35,905 bases of DNA from DATGSL01 sp964645585. GTDB taxonomy: Bacteria > Verrucomicrobiota > Verrucomicrobiia > Opitutales > T3Sed10-336. The notes beneath the pieces are model-generated. The model saw only the letters and a list, made by a program, of their open reading frames with translations. It was not told the origin of the DNA and made no database searches. Position 1 is the stretch's first letter, and each line of letters begins with the position of its first letter. The stretch covers positions 1-35,905 of the forward strand of contig CAZYAN010000041.1 of the NCBI GenBank assembly GCA_964645585.1, written 5' to 3'. The translations under genes and the position numbers were made by a program. Below are positions 35,582 through 35,905 of this stretch, in pieces.

Positions 35582-35905
35582 ACCTCACCAATCAGAGCCA
35601 ATCCGCATCTTTTTTCGAGCCGGAACTCAACATGGGGGAGAGCCGACCCACGCGAAGACGCGAAGACGAATCAGCGAACGCGCCTTTCACCAGCCTTTCA
35701 CGGTGTTTGCGTATTTCGTGACTGAAGGTTTCAGGCGAGTCCTCCAAAGGATCTCTTTCCCTCCGGATGTCGTCGGATCATACCGGCGGGCAACGAGGTC
35801 AGGGCGAGGGTTTGATCTCTTCCATGTCACTTTCTTCCAGATCTTCCGATTCAAGGCGAAACAGAGCGAGTGCAGAGAATGCTGATGAAGACGTCATTTC
35901 TCTTA
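35582..35905. other. 324-bp terminal spacer, no gene supported
   Basis: The frames in this stretch lack protein-like features. It holds the upstream region of the SNF2 gene and CGCGAAGACGCGAAGACG-type words resembling the spacer near 7100-7250. Confidence 0.45.

Noticed and set aside
35145..35885. 246-aa plus-strand open frame at the window end
   Set aside because: Mostly antisense to the SNF2 gene, Ser/Arg-rich, without any motif.

Overview
The window looks like a piece of a GC-rich chromosome from the Verrucomicrobiota, perhaps near Opitutales. This is inferred from the pilin-like proteins (short FTLVEIM N-terminus, conserved NNLRQI block), the MoxR/vWA/DUF4159 gene set, the caa3 oxidase cluster, the tRNA-linked GIY-YIG mini-cassettes and the frequent ATGA stop/start overlaps. 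No rRNA, CRISPR array, intact transposase or phage module was seen.

Positions 1-3800 are an accessory region beginning at the 3' half of a tRNA-Asn(GTT). Two identical 355-bp tandem units follow. Each carries a complete 84-aa GIY-YIG nuclease gene and ends by rebuilding the 45-bp tRNA tail, so the tail occurs three times. Next are a minus-strand RHH-like/nucleotidyltransferase gene pair (probable toxin-antitoxin) and a TOTE-type primase-helicase gene that has lost most of its helicase. A short relic of an SMC-like ATPase signature lies just beyond. Together these look like an eroding tRNA-associated defence or mobile island.

Positions 3700-9000 hold an FG-GAP-like secreted protein gene broken by two frameshifts, two paralogous type II/IV pilin-like genes with their own terminators, a small-repeat-rich spacer, an alpha/beta hydrolase and an unrecognised conserved-looking protein.

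Positions 9028-18811 are an aerobic respiration block. A minus-strand pair encodes a CusF-SCO fusion and a membrane-anchored His/Met-rich partner. Divergent from it runs ctaA-ctaB-DUF420-coxB-coxA-coxC-coxD-ctaG: heme A synthesis, copper delivery, the four caa3 oxidase subunits (subunit II carries a fused cytochrome c) and an assembly factor. An SLC13-type permease with two RCK_C domains follows.

Positions 21050-33022 are a tightly coupled seven-gene operon: MoxR ATPase, DUF58, BatA-like vWA protein, a 1025-aa membrane coiled-coil protein, a second vWA/GATase-like membrane protein, a secreted HEAT-repeat protein and a secreted DUF4159 protein. It resembles Bat/aerotolerance-type MoxR systems but lacks recognisable BatB, BatD or BatE. 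A convergent SNF2-family helicase gene closes the window.
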